From Kumtagia sp964244725 (GTDB taxonomy: Bacteria; Pseudomonadota; Alphaproteobacteria; Rhizobiales; Rhizobiaceae), in the NCBI GenBank assembly GCA_964244725.1, contig CAXTJQ010000002.1:310001-374000 (forward strand): DNA of 64,000 nucleotides. Reading direction: 5' to 3'. Made by a program: the position numbers and the translations under genes. Position 1 is the first letter of the stretch. Every line of letters begins with the position of its first letter. The notes under the pieces are model-generated. The model saw only the letters and a program-made list of their open reading frames with translations. It made no database searches and had not been told where the DNA came from. Shown here piece by piece: positions 33,029 to 41,846 of the stretch.

Positions 33029-33169
33029 ATGAAGCTTCTCCGCATCGCCCCGATCGCCGCACTGCTGGCTTGCGCCGTCATTGCAACCGGATGCGCCAAT
33101 ACGGTTCGCGGCGTCGGCAAGGACGTAAAAGGCACCGTGAAGGCGGTCGACGACACGGTCGACGGCTGA
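33029..33169 (+). CDS. Entericidin-type small lipoprotein
   Basis: A 46-residue lipoprotein starting MKLLRIAPIAALLACAVIATGC. The lipobox is ATGC with the Cys lipidated. The mature part NTVRGVGKDVKGTVKAVDD matches entericidin A/B peptides, which are small membrane lipoproteins tied to stress and stationary phase. It diverges from DUF1638 and is followed by a strong hairpin terminator. It is too short for many gene finders. Confidence 0.85.
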   Translation: MKLLRIAPIAALLACAVIATGCANTVRGVGKDVKGTVKAVDDTVDG

Positions 33170-33212
33170 TTTCGATCAAGGCTTGGTCGCGAGGACGCGG
33201 CCGATAAAAAGG

Positions 33213-33244
33213 AGGCCCCGGACTGCGGGGCCTTCTTTCGTTTT
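33213..33244. terminator. Bidirectional intrinsic terminator
   Basis: Stem AGGCCCCG / CGGGGCCT with a five-base loop, followed on the plus strand by TCTTTCGTTTT and preceded by AAAAA, which gives a T-run on the minus strand. It can end both the entericidin gene (plus) and the convergent corrinoid protein gene (minus). Confidence 0.85.
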
Positions 33245-33256
33245 AGACACGACGCC

Positions 33257-33955
<699 letters not shown>

Positions 33956-34210
33956 CGGTTCGAACTCCATGGATCGCGCGACGAAAATGCCGCCGCGAGG
34001 GCGACGCCGATTCCTATCCCGCGAAGGCCGCGAAGCCTTAGCTGATTTGCGACTTCCCGCAAAACGAAAGCGACCGCCAAGGCCACGGATTTTCTTGTCT
34101 ATTTTGCGACAGCGCTTGGCGCTGCCGGGCCGTTTCGCGTAAGCCTCTCGGATACGATCGAGAGCAACGCCGCCGCAATGCGGCGATGCTGTTTCTAGGG
34201 ACGACAGACG

Positions 34211-35785
34211 ATGACCGACAATCTGGAAATCGCGCCGGAAGCGTCAGGCGCGCGGCGCGGCCGAGGTGCGGGGGCGGGCGCGGCGGCGCGGCGCGCGGCG
34301 CGCTCGGGCGGCGGTCCGGGGACCCAGTTGACCTACATCAAGCGCAAGATCCCGCTTTACGAAGTGCTTGGCGAGGAAGGCATTTCGCTGATCGAGGCCA
34401 ATGCCGACACCGTGCTCGAAGAGACCGGCATCATCTTCCGCGACGATCCCGAAACGTTGGCGCTTTGGAAGGACGCCGGCGCGGACATCAAGGGCGAACG
34501 TGTCCACTTCCCGAAGGGTCTGCCACGCTCGATCCTGAAAAGCGCGCCCTCCAGCTATACCCAACATGCGCGCAATCCCGAGCGCTCCGTCGAGATCGGC
34601 GGCAAGGGCACTGTGTTCGCGCCGGTCTACGGACCGCCCTTCGTGCGCGATCTCGACGGCAACCGGCGCTATGCGACGATCGAGGATTTCCGCAATTTCG
34701 TGAAGCTCGCCTACATGGCGCCGTCGATCCACCATTCGGGCGGCACGGTTTGCGAGCCGGTCGACGTGCCGGTCAACAAGCGCCACCTCGACATGATCTA
34801 CAGCCACATCAAATATTCCGATAAGCCGTTCATGGGCTCGGTGACCGCGCCGGAGCGCGCCGAGGACACGGTGGCGATGGCAAGGATCGTCTTCGGCGAC
34901 GAGTTCGTCGACAAGAACACGGTGCTGACCAGCCTGATCAACGCCAATTCGCCGATGGTGTTCGACGACACCATGCTTGGCGCGCTCAAGGTCTATGCGC
35001 GCAACAACCAGGCCTGCATCGTCACGCCGTTCATCCTGGCCGGCGCGATGAGCCCGGTGACGGTCGCGGGCACGCTGACGCAGGTGCTGGCCGAAGTGCT
35101 TGCCGGCGCGGCGGTGACGCAGCTCGTGCGGCCGGGCGCGCCGGTCCTGTTCGGCACCTTTGCCTCGTCGATCTCGATGCAATCGGGCGCGCCCACTTTC
35201 GGCACGCCGGAGCCGTCGCTCGTTTCGTACGGAGCCGCACAACTTGCGCGCCGTCTCGGGCTGCCGTTCCGCACCGGCGGCTCGCTCTGCGCCTCGAAAA
35301 TTCCCGACGCCCAAGCGGCCTACGAGAGCGCCAACACGCTGAACTCGACTATTCTTGCGGGTACGAATTTCGTACTGCATGCCGCCGGCTGGCTCGAGGG
35401 CGGCCTCGCGTCCTGCTACGAGAAGTTCATCATGGACATCGACCAGCTCGGCATGAGCCAGAAATTCGCCGAAGGCGTCGACCTTTCCGAGAATGGCCAG
35501 GCGATGGACGCGATCCGTCAGGTCGGTCCGGGGAGCCATTATCTCGGCTGCGACCACACGCAAGCCAATTTCCAGACCGCATTCTACCGCTCTTCGATCG
35601 CCGACAACAATTCCTACGAGCAGTGGCTGGCCGAGGGCCAGAAGACCGCGCCGCAGCGCGCCAACGACATCGCGCGGCGCTGGCTGGAGACTTACGAGGC
35701 GCCGCATCTCGATCCGGCGATCGACGATGCCCTGAAGGACTTCATCGGCAGGAAGAAGGCTTCAATGCCTGACGCCTTCACCTGA
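34211..35785 (+). CDS. MttB superfamily methyltransferase, non-pyrrolysine (first copy)
   Basis: A 524-residue MttB-family TIM barrel. Family segments include NAPMVF-like NANSPMVFD, TPFILAGAMSPVT, SGAPTFGTPEPSL and DAQAAYES (366-373). There is no in-frame amber codon; the residues before DAQAAYES (TGGSLCASK, 355-363), where pyrrolysine lies in methanogen MttB, are ordinary. Non-Pyl members such as MtgB demethylate glycine betaine, and others act on proline betaine, carnitine or gamma-butyrobetaine. The likely substrate is a quaternary amine. The N-terminal ~38 residues are an Arg/Gly/Ala-rich low-complexity tail. It is divergent from the corrinoid protein gene with a shared 255-base promoter region. 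Confidence 0.92.
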   Translation: MTDNLEIAPEASGARRGRGAGAGAAARRAARSGGGPGTQLTYIKRKIPLYEVLGEEGISLIEANADTVLEETGIIFRDDPETLALWKDAGADIKGERVHFPKGLPRSILKSAPSSYTQHARNPERSVEIGGKGTVFAPVYGPPFVRDLDGNRRYATIEDFRNFVKLAYMAPSIHHSGGTVCEPVDVPVNKRHLDMIYSHIKYSDKPFMGSVTAPERAEDTVAMARIVFGDEFVDKNTVLTSLINANSPMVFDDTMLGALKVYARNNQACIVTPFILAGAMSPVTVAGTLTQVLAEVLAGAAVTQLVRPGAPVLFGTFASSISMQSGAPTFGTPEPSLVSYGAAQLARRLGLPFRTGGSLCASKIPDAQAAYESANTLNSTILAGTNFVLHAAGWLEGGLASCYEKFIMDIDQLGMSQKFAEGVDLSENGQAMDAIRQVGPGSHYLGCDHTQANFQTAFYRSSIADNNSYEQWLAEGQKTAPQRANDIARRWLETYEAPHLDPAIDDALKDFIGRKKASMPDAFT

Positions 35786-35875
35786 AAGGAGCCCGTATCA
35801 GGCGGGGCTAAAGTCGCCGACATCATCCACAAGGAAGTTTGGCGCAGCGCGTTCAAGCAGCCGGGCGAGCGATAA
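35786..35875 (+). other. In-frame open stretch after the MttB stop codon
   Basis: After the TGA at 35783-35785 the same frame stays open for 29 codons and ends at a TAA (35873-35875). Third positions are GC-rich like coding sequence and the peptide looks protein-like (for example VADIIHKEVWRSAF). There is no start codon with a ribosome site. It may be a remnant of a gene cut by the HigBA insertion, or a readthrough extension. Confidence 0.3.
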
Positions 35876-35949
35876 AAAACGACCGGCTTGGAAGCCTACA
35901 AAATGGCAACACTGCGTGCGACGGTCGTATGTAGTACGCGCTGCGTACG

Positions 35950-36243
35950 ATGATTACGCAGTTTGGTGACGCCGCCACCCGGTTACTTTATGAAAGCGGG
36001 AAACGCAGGGGCTGGGGGCATCCGCTGTGTCGATCCGCGATCCGCAAACTTAAGCAACTTAATCAGGCGCGCAAAGCCGAGGACATACGTGCACCTCCAG
36101 GCAATAAGCTTCATCCTCTTTTGGGAAGCCGGAAGGGTCAGTGGGCTGTGTGGGTCAACGATCAGTATCGTCCTTGTTTTCGTTTTGATGGCGAGAACGC
36201 GGTCGAAGTTGAAATTGCAGACTATCACGACGACAGGAGATGA
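35950..36243 (+). CDS. HigB-type toxin (RelE/ParE superfamily)
   Basis: A 97-residue protein of the HigB family. Recognisable segments are AIRKLKQLNQARKAEDIRAP, PGNKLHPLLGSRKGQWAV and FDGENAVEVEIADYHD. These toxins cleave ribosome-bound mRNA. GC content is lower than the surroundings. The antitoxin gene directly downstream is frameshifted, which raises the question whether the toxin is still active; the region RRGWGHPLCRSA also differs from the usual charged helix. Confidence 0.75.
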   Translation: MITQFGDAATRLLYESGKRRGWGHPLCRSAIRKLKQLNQARKAEDIRAPPGNKLHPLLGSRKGQWAVWVNDQYRPCFRFDGENAVEVEIADYHDDRR

Positions 36244-36248
36244 AGATC

Positions 36249-36552
36249 ATGTTCCGATCCAGCATCCAGATGCATCCCGGCGAATTTCTTCGCGAAGAAT
36301 TTTATGACACCGCTCGGTATATCAGCAAGGAAAGTTGCAGAAATGATTGATGTCCCAGCAAATCGGATCAGTGAACTGGTTGCGGAGCGTCGCGCCATGA
36401 CCGCAGATACGGCGTTCCGGCTAGAAAGGCCGTTCGGCATGCCGGCATACATCTGGATGGGCTTTCAGCAGGACTATGATTCCGCCCGAACACTCGCCGA
36501 AAACGATTATTCAAAGATCAAACCTTTCGGTGAAGTCGGCGCCGCTCAATAG
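36249..36552 (+). pseudogene. HigA-type antitoxin, frameshifted
   Basis: The first frame (ATG at 36249) gives the HigA N-terminus with MHPGEFLREEF and then stops 34 codons in. The rest of HigA continues one base later in another frame from 36304: MTPLGISARKVAEMIDVPAN, RISELVAERRAMTADTAFRL and the tail. The two halves join at a TTTT run at 36300-36303, so one extra T explains the break. It is either a real frameshift, a sequencing error, or a case where the ATG at 36304 starts a shortened antitoxin. Confidence 0.75.
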
Positions 36553-36766
36553 TGGTTGATGCCGTCAAACCCGCGAAAGGACTGACTCCTTGAACCTCTG
36601 AGTTCGCAAAATAAAGCGTGGTCACATGGGCAAGACCCTTTCGGGCTGGCAGAAGGCTTGCAGGATGGTGTCCTGCTTGATGTTCCTCGCGCGGGACGAA
36701 AGCCTGTCGCGCGGACTGAGAGCGTCTCGCCGATATTTCGACGAGACGCTAAACGGGGTGAAGCCG

Positions 36767-37744
36767 TCAATACCCGCCGATAACCGGCAAAATCTCTCCG
36801 GTGATGTAGCTGGAGCAATGCGATGACGCGAGAAACACGTAGGCTGGCGCGAGTTCTTCCGGCTGGGCCGGCCGCTTCATCGGCGCCTTGGACCCGAATT
36901 TCGAAACATCCTCGGCTTCCTTCTCCGAGGGGTTGAGCGGGGTCCAGACCGGACCGGGGGCCACGCAGTTGACTCGGATGCCCTTCGGCATCAGATTGCC
37001 GGACAGCGCGCGCGTGAAGGCGTGGATGCCGCCCTTGGTCATCGAATAGTCGACCAGTTCCTTGCTGCCATTGATGCCGGTGGTCGAGCCGGTATTCACG
37101 ATCGCCGAGCCCGGCTTCATGTGCGGCGCCGCCTCCTGCGCCATATGGAAATAGCCGTATAAATTGGTCTTCAGCGTCGTGTCGAAATGCTCTTCTGTCA
37201 GGTCCTCGAACTTGTTCGAATGAATCTGGAAGGCGGCGTTGTTGACCAGAACGTCCAGCTTGCCGAGTTTGGCGACCGTCTCCTCGACGGCCTTCCTGCA
37301 GTACGTTCTTTCGGAGACATCGCCCGGGACGAGAATGCACTTCCGGCCCTCTTTCTCGACCGCCTTCTTCGTGGTTTCGGCATCCTGATGCTCGGACAGG
37401 TAGGAGATGGCCACATCCGCGCCCTCGCGTGCGAACAGGACCGCGACGGCGCGGCCGATGCCGGAATCGCCGCCGGTGATCAGCGCGACCTTGCCGTCGA
37501 GTTTCTTGGAGCCGATGTAGAACGGCGCGTCGTACATCGGCGCGGGGTCTATTTCGGTCTCGTGGCCGGGTTTGGGATGGTGTTGCGCTGGAAAAGGCGG
37601 TTCGGGATAGTGGCGCGCGCCGGCTTGCATCGGCTTTTCGTTTTCCGCCTTTGGCGCCTGCTTGTCGACGGCGTCGACTTCGCCTTGAATTCGGGTTTGC
37701 TTCTCCGTCTCGGCTTGGGCGTCGGTCGCTTGGTTCTTGTCCAT
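36767..37744 (-). CDS. SDR family oxidoreductase (YhdF/GsiB-linked glucose-dehydrogenase-like type)
   Basis: A 325-residue short-chain dehydrogenase. NAD(P)-binding motif is GGDSGIGRAVA, the structural NNAAF follows, and the catalytic YxxxK is in DYSMTKGG. A long N-terminal region of about 80 residues, rich in Gln/Lys/Glu/Pro, precedes the Rossmann domain; this layout is typical of stress-related bacterial SDRs. The start at 37744 has GGAGAG upstream, while the open frame runs further as antisense of DUF1810. Substrate unknown. It is divergent from the DUF1810 gene. Confidence 0.85.
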   Translation of the reverse strand: MDKNQATDAQAETEKQTRIQGEVDAVDKQAPKAENEKPMQAGARHYPEPPFPAQHHPKPGHETEIDPAPMYDAPFYIGSKKLDGKVALITGGDSGIGRAVAVLFAREGADVAISYLSEHQDAETTKKAVEKEGRKCILVPGDVSERTYCRKAVEETVAKLGKLDVLVNNAAFQIHSNKFEDLTEEHFDTTLKTNLYGYFHMAQEAAPHMKPGSAIVNTGSTTGINGSKELVDYSMTKGGIHAFTRALSGNLMPKGIRVNCVAPGPVWTPLNPSEKEAEDVSKFGSKAPMKRPAQPEELAPAYVFLASSHCSSYITGEILPVIGGY

Positions 37745-37828
37745 GATCGCTCTCCTGAAGCAGCCCGAACGTCCATGTGCGCAAAAGGTTTTCCGGAAAA
37801 GCGATCGGGATTGTGAAGGAGCTTTGCC

Positions 37829-38254
37829 ATGGAACAGAACCGCCACGTTCTGAACCGCTTCGTCGACGCGCAGGCGCCGGTCATCGAGCGGGTGCGCGCG
37901 GAATTGTGGGCAGGGCGCAAGACCAGCCACTGGATGTGGTTCGTCTTTCCGCAGGTCGCCGGCTTGGGCTTCAGCGCGATGTCGCGGACATACGCGATCA
38001 ATTCCCTGGACGAGGCGCGCGCCTATCTGGCGCATCCGATTCTCGGTCCGCGGCTGCGTGAATGCGTCGATCTCGTGCTTGCAGCGGAGGGCCGTTCCGC
38101 GCATGCGATCTTCGGCAGTCCGGACGATATGAAACTGCGGTCCTGCCTGACTCTGTTCGCGCAGGCCGCCGACGATCCGCTCTTCGAGACGGCGCTCGCG
38201 AGATATTTCGACGGCGTGTCGGACAAGGCCACGTTGACGCTGATAGGCAGCTGA
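37829..38254 (+). CDS. DUF1810 family protein
   Basis: A 141-residue protein with the DUF1810 hallmarks: RFVDAQAPVIERVRAEL, then WMWFVFPQVAGLGFSAMSR and the SPDDMKLRSCLTLF segment. The function of this calpastatin-like-named family is unknown. It stands 73 bases before the sigma-factor gene on the same strand and is divergent from the SDR. Confidence 0.88.
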   Translation: MEQNRHVLNRFVDAQAPVIERVRAELWAGRKTSHWMWFVFPQVAGLGFSAMSRTYAINSLDEARAYLAHPILGPRLRECVDLVLAAEGRSAHAIFGSPDDMKLRSCLTLFAQAADDPLFETALARYFDGVSDKATLTLIGS

Positions 38255-38327
38255 GCCGTCAAGCAGGCCTTGCAGAAAACTTTGGCCAAACCCAAAGGAA
38301 TGCGGCAAAGGCATCGTCTCACCTGCA

Positions 38328-38891
38328 ATGATGGCGATGATGCTGGATGATGGCGAAGCCTCCGATACGGTGTTGATCGCCCTGGCGAAGGGCGGTGATC
38401 GCGCCGCTTTTGGGCGGCTGGTCGAGCGGCACTATGATTTCGTCTATCGCGTCGCGTGGCGCTGGTGCGGCCGTAGGGTCGACGCGGAGGACATCGCGCA
38501 GGAGGTGTGCGCCAAGCTCGGGCGCATGATCCGCGACTATCGCGGCGGCGGCGCGTTCACGACCTGGCTCTACACGATCACGCTTAACGTCGCGCGCGAC
38601 CTGGTGCGCAAGACCAGGCGCGAGACCGCCAAGGTCGATGCGTTCGAGGTCCACGCGCTGATCGCCGGCGAGGAGACGCCCGAACCGGACGACAATGCTG
38701 AGCGGCTGTGGGACGCGGTGCGCACGCTGCCGGACAAACAGCGCGACGCCGTGCTGCTGGTTTACGGCGAAGGTCTGAACCATGCCGCGGCGGCGGACGT
38801 GATGGCGATCTCGGAAACGACGGTCTCCTGGCATATCCACGAAGCGAAGAAGCGGCTGAAAGTGCTGATGCGCGCAGCCGGGGAAGGTTGA
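38328..38891 (+). CDS. ECF RNA polymerase sigma factor
   Basis: A 187-residue sigma-70 ECF protein with region 2 (DFVYRVAWRWCGRRVDAEDI then AQEVCAKLG) and region 4 (LPDKQRDAVLLVYGEGLNHA, SETTVSWHIHEAKKRLK). A run of three ATGs (38328, 38340, 38343) leaves the exact start open. It is followed after two bases by the VWA membrane protein, which may act as its anti-sigma or target; no separate anti-sigma gene with a zinc motif is seen. Confidence 0.9.
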   Translation: MMAMMLDDGEASDTVLIALAKGGDRAAFGRLVERHYDFVYRVAWRWCGRRVDAEDIAQEVCAKLGRMIRDYRGGGAFTTWLYTITLNVARDLVRKTRRETAKVDAFEVHALIAGEETPEPDDNAERLWDAVRTLPDKQRDAVLLVYGEGLNHAAAADVMAISETTVSWHIHEAKKRLKVLMRAAGEG

Positions 38892-38893
38892 CC

Positions 38894-40975
38894 ATGGTCG
38901 ACGACAACGAACTGAACCGGCTGCGCGCCCTCGAAGCGCCGACGCCGCACGCGGACGCCAAAGCGAGGGCGCTCGCGGCCGCCTTATCCGCCTATGACGA
39001 AAAAACTTTTGCCGCCGCCCAAGGATCCACGCGGCCCGTCCGTCTCATCGACAAAGCAACGAAGCTCTGGAGTGGGATGATGCAAAAGAAATTCTACGCG
39101 ACGCCGGCTATCGCCGGACTGCTGGCCCTGCCGATCGCCGGCTATACGACCTACTATCTGTTGCAGGGTTCGCCGTTCGCGTTCGACAAGGGCCAGCAGG
39201 AGACCGGATTGCCGGTCGATGCGCCTTTGAAGGACGCCACGGCGCCGGCGCAAACCGCCGACAACAAGATCGACCAGGACGAGCGGTCTCGTGACGTCGA
39301 CGTGTTCGCGCCAGCCGACGCGGCGAAGCCGAAATCCGAGGCCGCGCCTGCCAACGCGATGACTGCAAAGCCGGGCGAGACGGAGGTCGGCGGCATTGCC
39401 GACGCCGTTCCGCCCGCGCCGATGGCAGAATCGCTGACTGGCATCGCGGGGTCGACGCAGGGACGACGCGCGCCCGCCGAGAAACTGATGGTCGCGCCGT
39501 CGGCCGCCGTCGCGCCGACCGACACGGCCGCCGAGCCTCTGGAAAACCGCGACCGCATCCAGGAAACGGACACCAATCCGGTCAAGTCGGTGCAGGAAAA
39601 TCCCGTCTCGACCTTCTCGATCGATGTCGATACGGCGTCCTATTCCTTCGTGCGGCGCTCCCTGAAGGAAGGGCTTTTGCCACAGGCCGACACGGTGCGC
39701 GTCGAGGAGATGATCAATTACTTTCCCTACGACTGGAAGGGTCCGGAAACCGCTGCGACGCCGTTCAACTCGACCGTGACGGTCATGCCGACGCCGTGGA
39801 ACCAGGACACGCGGCTGATGCATGTGGCGATCAAGGGCTACGACATCGTACCGGCCGGGAAGCCGAAGGCCAATCTCGTCTTCCTGCTCGACGTGTCCGG
39901 GTCGATGAACGAGCCCGACAAGCTGCCGCTGCTCCAGTCGGCATTCCGGTTGCTGGTCAACACGCTCGGTCCCGACGACACGGTGTCGATCGTCACCTAT
40001 GCCGGCGACGCGGGCACGGTGCTCGAACCGACCAAGGTTTCGGAACGCGATAAAATCCTGCATGCGATCGACACGCTGACGCCGGGCGGTTCGACCGCCG
40101 GCGCGGCGGGCATCGAGGAAGCCTACCGGCTGGCCGAAAGGTCCTTCGTCAAGGGCGGCGTCAACCGCGTGATGCTGGCGACCGACGGCGACTTCAACGT
40201 CGGCCAGAGCGACGACGACGATCTCAAGCGGATCATCGAGGAGAAGCGCAAGAGCGGCGTATTCCTGTCGGTGTTCGGCTTTGGGCGCGGCAATCTGAAC
40301 GATCAGATGATGCAGACCATCGCCCAGAACGGGAACGGCACTGCGGCTTATATCGATACGCTGCAGGAAGCCGAGAAGGTGCTGGTGCAGGATGCGTCGT
40401 CGACGCTGTTCACCATCGCCAAGGACGTGAAGATCCAGGTCGAGTTCAACCCGGCGGCGATCTCGGAGTATCGCCTGATCGGCTACGAGACCCGGGCGCT
40501 CAAGCGCGAGGATTTCAACAACGATCGCGTCGACGCCGGCGAGATCGGCTCGGGCCATGCGGTGACGGCGATCTACGAGATCACGCCGAAGGGCAGTCCC
40601 TCACAGGTGATCGACGACCTGCGCTATGGGCAGGCGTCGACCGACAATGGCGGCGTGGCGAACGCCGACGAATACGCCTTCGTGAAGATCCGCTACAAGG
40701 CGCCGGACGGCGACGCCTCGAAGCTGATCACCACACCGGTGACCAGGGCCAACGACGTCGCCAGCTTCGAGGCGGCTTCGGCCGACCAGCGGTTCTCGGT
40801 CGCCGTCGCCGCGTTCGGCCAGAAGCTGCGCGACGCCGATCAGGTCGCCGGGTTCGGCTATGGCAGGATCACGGAAATCGCCACCGCCGCGAAAGGCGCC
40901 GACCCGTTCGGGTATAGGTCGGAATTCCTCTCCCTCGTGCGCCTTGCATCGGCGCTCGAGGGCGGCAAGCGGTAG
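38894..40975 (+). CDS. YfbK-like von Willebrand factor A membrane protein
   Basis: A 693-residue protein. Residues about 60-85 hold a single membrane segment (YATPAIAGLLALPIAGYTT), preceded by a cytosolic stretch that could serve as an anti-sigma domain. After a disordered Ala/Pro region comes the VWF_N domain (VSTFSIDVDTASYSFV), then the VWA domain with the MIDAS motif DVSGSMNEPDKL, then a DUF3520-type C-terminus. It is paired with the ECF sigma gene, a combination seen repeatedly in Proteobacteria. Function is unknown. A strong terminator follows. Confidence 0.87.
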   Translation: MVDDNELNRLRALEAPTPHADAKARALAAALSAYDEKTFAAAQGSTRPVRLIDKATKLWSGMMQKKFYATPAIAGLLALPIAGYTTYYLLQGSPFAFDKGQQETGLPVDAPLKDATAPAQTADNKIDQDERSRDVDVFAPADAAKPKSEAAPANAMTAKPGETEVGGIADAVPPAPMAESLTGIAGSTQGRRAPAEKLMVAPSAAVAPTDTAAEPLENRDRIQETDTNPVKSVQENPVSTFSIDVDTASYSFVRRSLKEGLLPQADTVRVEEMINYFPYDWKGPETAATPFNSTVTVMPTPWNQDTRLMHVAIKGYDIVPAGKPKANLVFLLDVSGSMNEPDKLPLLQSAFRLLVNTLGPDDTVSIVTYAGDAGTVLEPTKVSERDKILHAIDTLTPGGSTAGAAGIEEAYRLAERSFVKGGVNRVMLATDGDFNVGQSDDDDLKRIIEEKRKSGVFLSVFGFGRGNLNDQMMQTIAQNGNGTAAYIDTLQEAEKVLVQDASSTLFTIAKDVKIQVEFNPAAISEYRLIGYETRALKREDFNNDRVDAGEIGSGHAVTAIYEITPKGSPSQVIDDLRYGQASTDNGGVANADEYAFVKIRYKAPDGDASKLITTPVTRANDVASFEAASADQRFSVAVAAFGQKLRDADQVAGFGYGRITEIATAAKGADPFGYRSEFLSLVRLASALEGGKR

Positions 40976-41045
40976 TGGCGAGAGCGGGCGGCTTCCTTCG
41001 AACGGGGGCGTTTGAACTGAGGAAGCCGCTCATGGAGGGCGAGGC

Positions 41046-41076
41046 AGGCCGGCGGGAGCGATCCCGCCGGCCTTTT
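41046..41076 (+). terminator. Intrinsic terminator of the sigma-VWA operon
   Basis: Eleven-base-pair stem GGCCGGCGGGA / TCCCGCCGGCC with a GCGA tetraloop followed by TTTT. It stands 70 bases after the VWA stop. Confidence 0.85.
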
Positions 41077-41134
41077 CGCTCGGCCGTCTCGAATCGCTCG
41101 GCCGTCTCGAAAAATATCCGCGATAGTTCTTGTA

Positions 41135-41148
41135 AAAGATATATCTTT
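41135..41148. promoter_or_regulatory. Palindromic operator candidate upstream of padR
   Basis: AAAGATATATCTTT is a perfect 14-base palindrome in a short AT-rich island, 45 bases before the padR start. PadR proteins usually autorepress through such sites. Confidence 0.55.
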
Positions 41149-41193
41149 GCGTAGATATTGCGTATCTGTAGTGGATCATTGCAGGAGGCAAGA

Positions 41194-41778
41194 ATGTTTG
41201 GACGTCATTTCAACCATGAATGTGGAAGCCGCTGGTCGATGGCCGGCGGTTCGGAAGACGGCCCGCGCGGTGGCCGTCACGGCGGCGGCCCGTTCGGACG
41301 GCATCGCGGCGGTCCGTTCGGCGGACGAGGACGACGGATGTTCGATCCCGGCGCGCTGCGGTTGGTGGTGCTTGGCCTGATCGCCGAGGAACCGCGCCAT
41401 GGCTACGACATCATCAAGGCGCTGGAGTCGAAATTCCAGGGCGCTTATAGCCCGAGCCCCGGCGCGATCTACCCGATGCTGCAGATGATGGAGGAGGCCG
41501 ATCTCGTTGTCTCGGTAGCCAACGGCAACAAGCGGCTCTACTCGATCACCGAGCAGGGGCGCGCCTATCTTGCCGAGCAGGCCGCCGAACTGGAAAAGAT
41601 CAACGCGCAGATCGACGAGGCGTCCGTGCGGACCAGCGGGGCATCGCTTGCCGACGAGGTGAAGGCGCTGACATTCGCGTTGTTTTCACGCCTGCGCGGC
41701 GGTTCGCTGACTGGCGCGCAGGCCGACAAGGCGCGTGAAATCCTGAAGAAGGCGCGGCGCGATCTCGAAGATCTTTGA
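41194..41778 (+). CDS. PadR-family transcriptional regulator
   Basis: A 194-residue PadR regulator. The winged-helix domain spans residues about 55-130 with LRLVVLGLIAEEPRHGYDI and SPGAIYPMLQMMEEADLV. Before it is a Gly/His/Arg-rich stretch of about 45 residues (many GGPFGRHRGG-type repeats) that could bind metal. The C-terminal part is a coiled coil. The ATG at 41194 follows an AGGAGGC site. Ligand and targets are unknown; autoregulation is likely from the palindrome upstream. Confidence 0.88.
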   Translation: MFGRHFNHECGSRWSMAGGSEDGPRGGRHGGGPFGRHRGGPFGGRGRRMFDPGALRLVVLGLIAEEPRHGYDIIKALESKFQGAYSPSPGAIYPMLQMMEEADLVVSVANGNKRLYSITEQGRAYLAEQAAELEKINAQIDEASVRTSGASLADEVKALTFALFSRLRGGSLTGAQADKAREILKKARRDLEDL

Positions 41779-41846
41779 GGATGGATCGGGACCGCGACAA
41801 GCTTGCCAAGCAGCGGAAAGCGAGCGCCGACGCTTCGAGTATATTC

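Noticed and set aside
34244..35707. 487-codon minus-strand frame opposite MttB copy 1
   Set aside because: Shadow of a recognised gene with no family signature.
34211..35785. Pyrrolysine in MttB
   Set aside because: No in-frame TAG occurs; the site before DAQAAYES holds ordinary residues, and no pyl genes are in the window.
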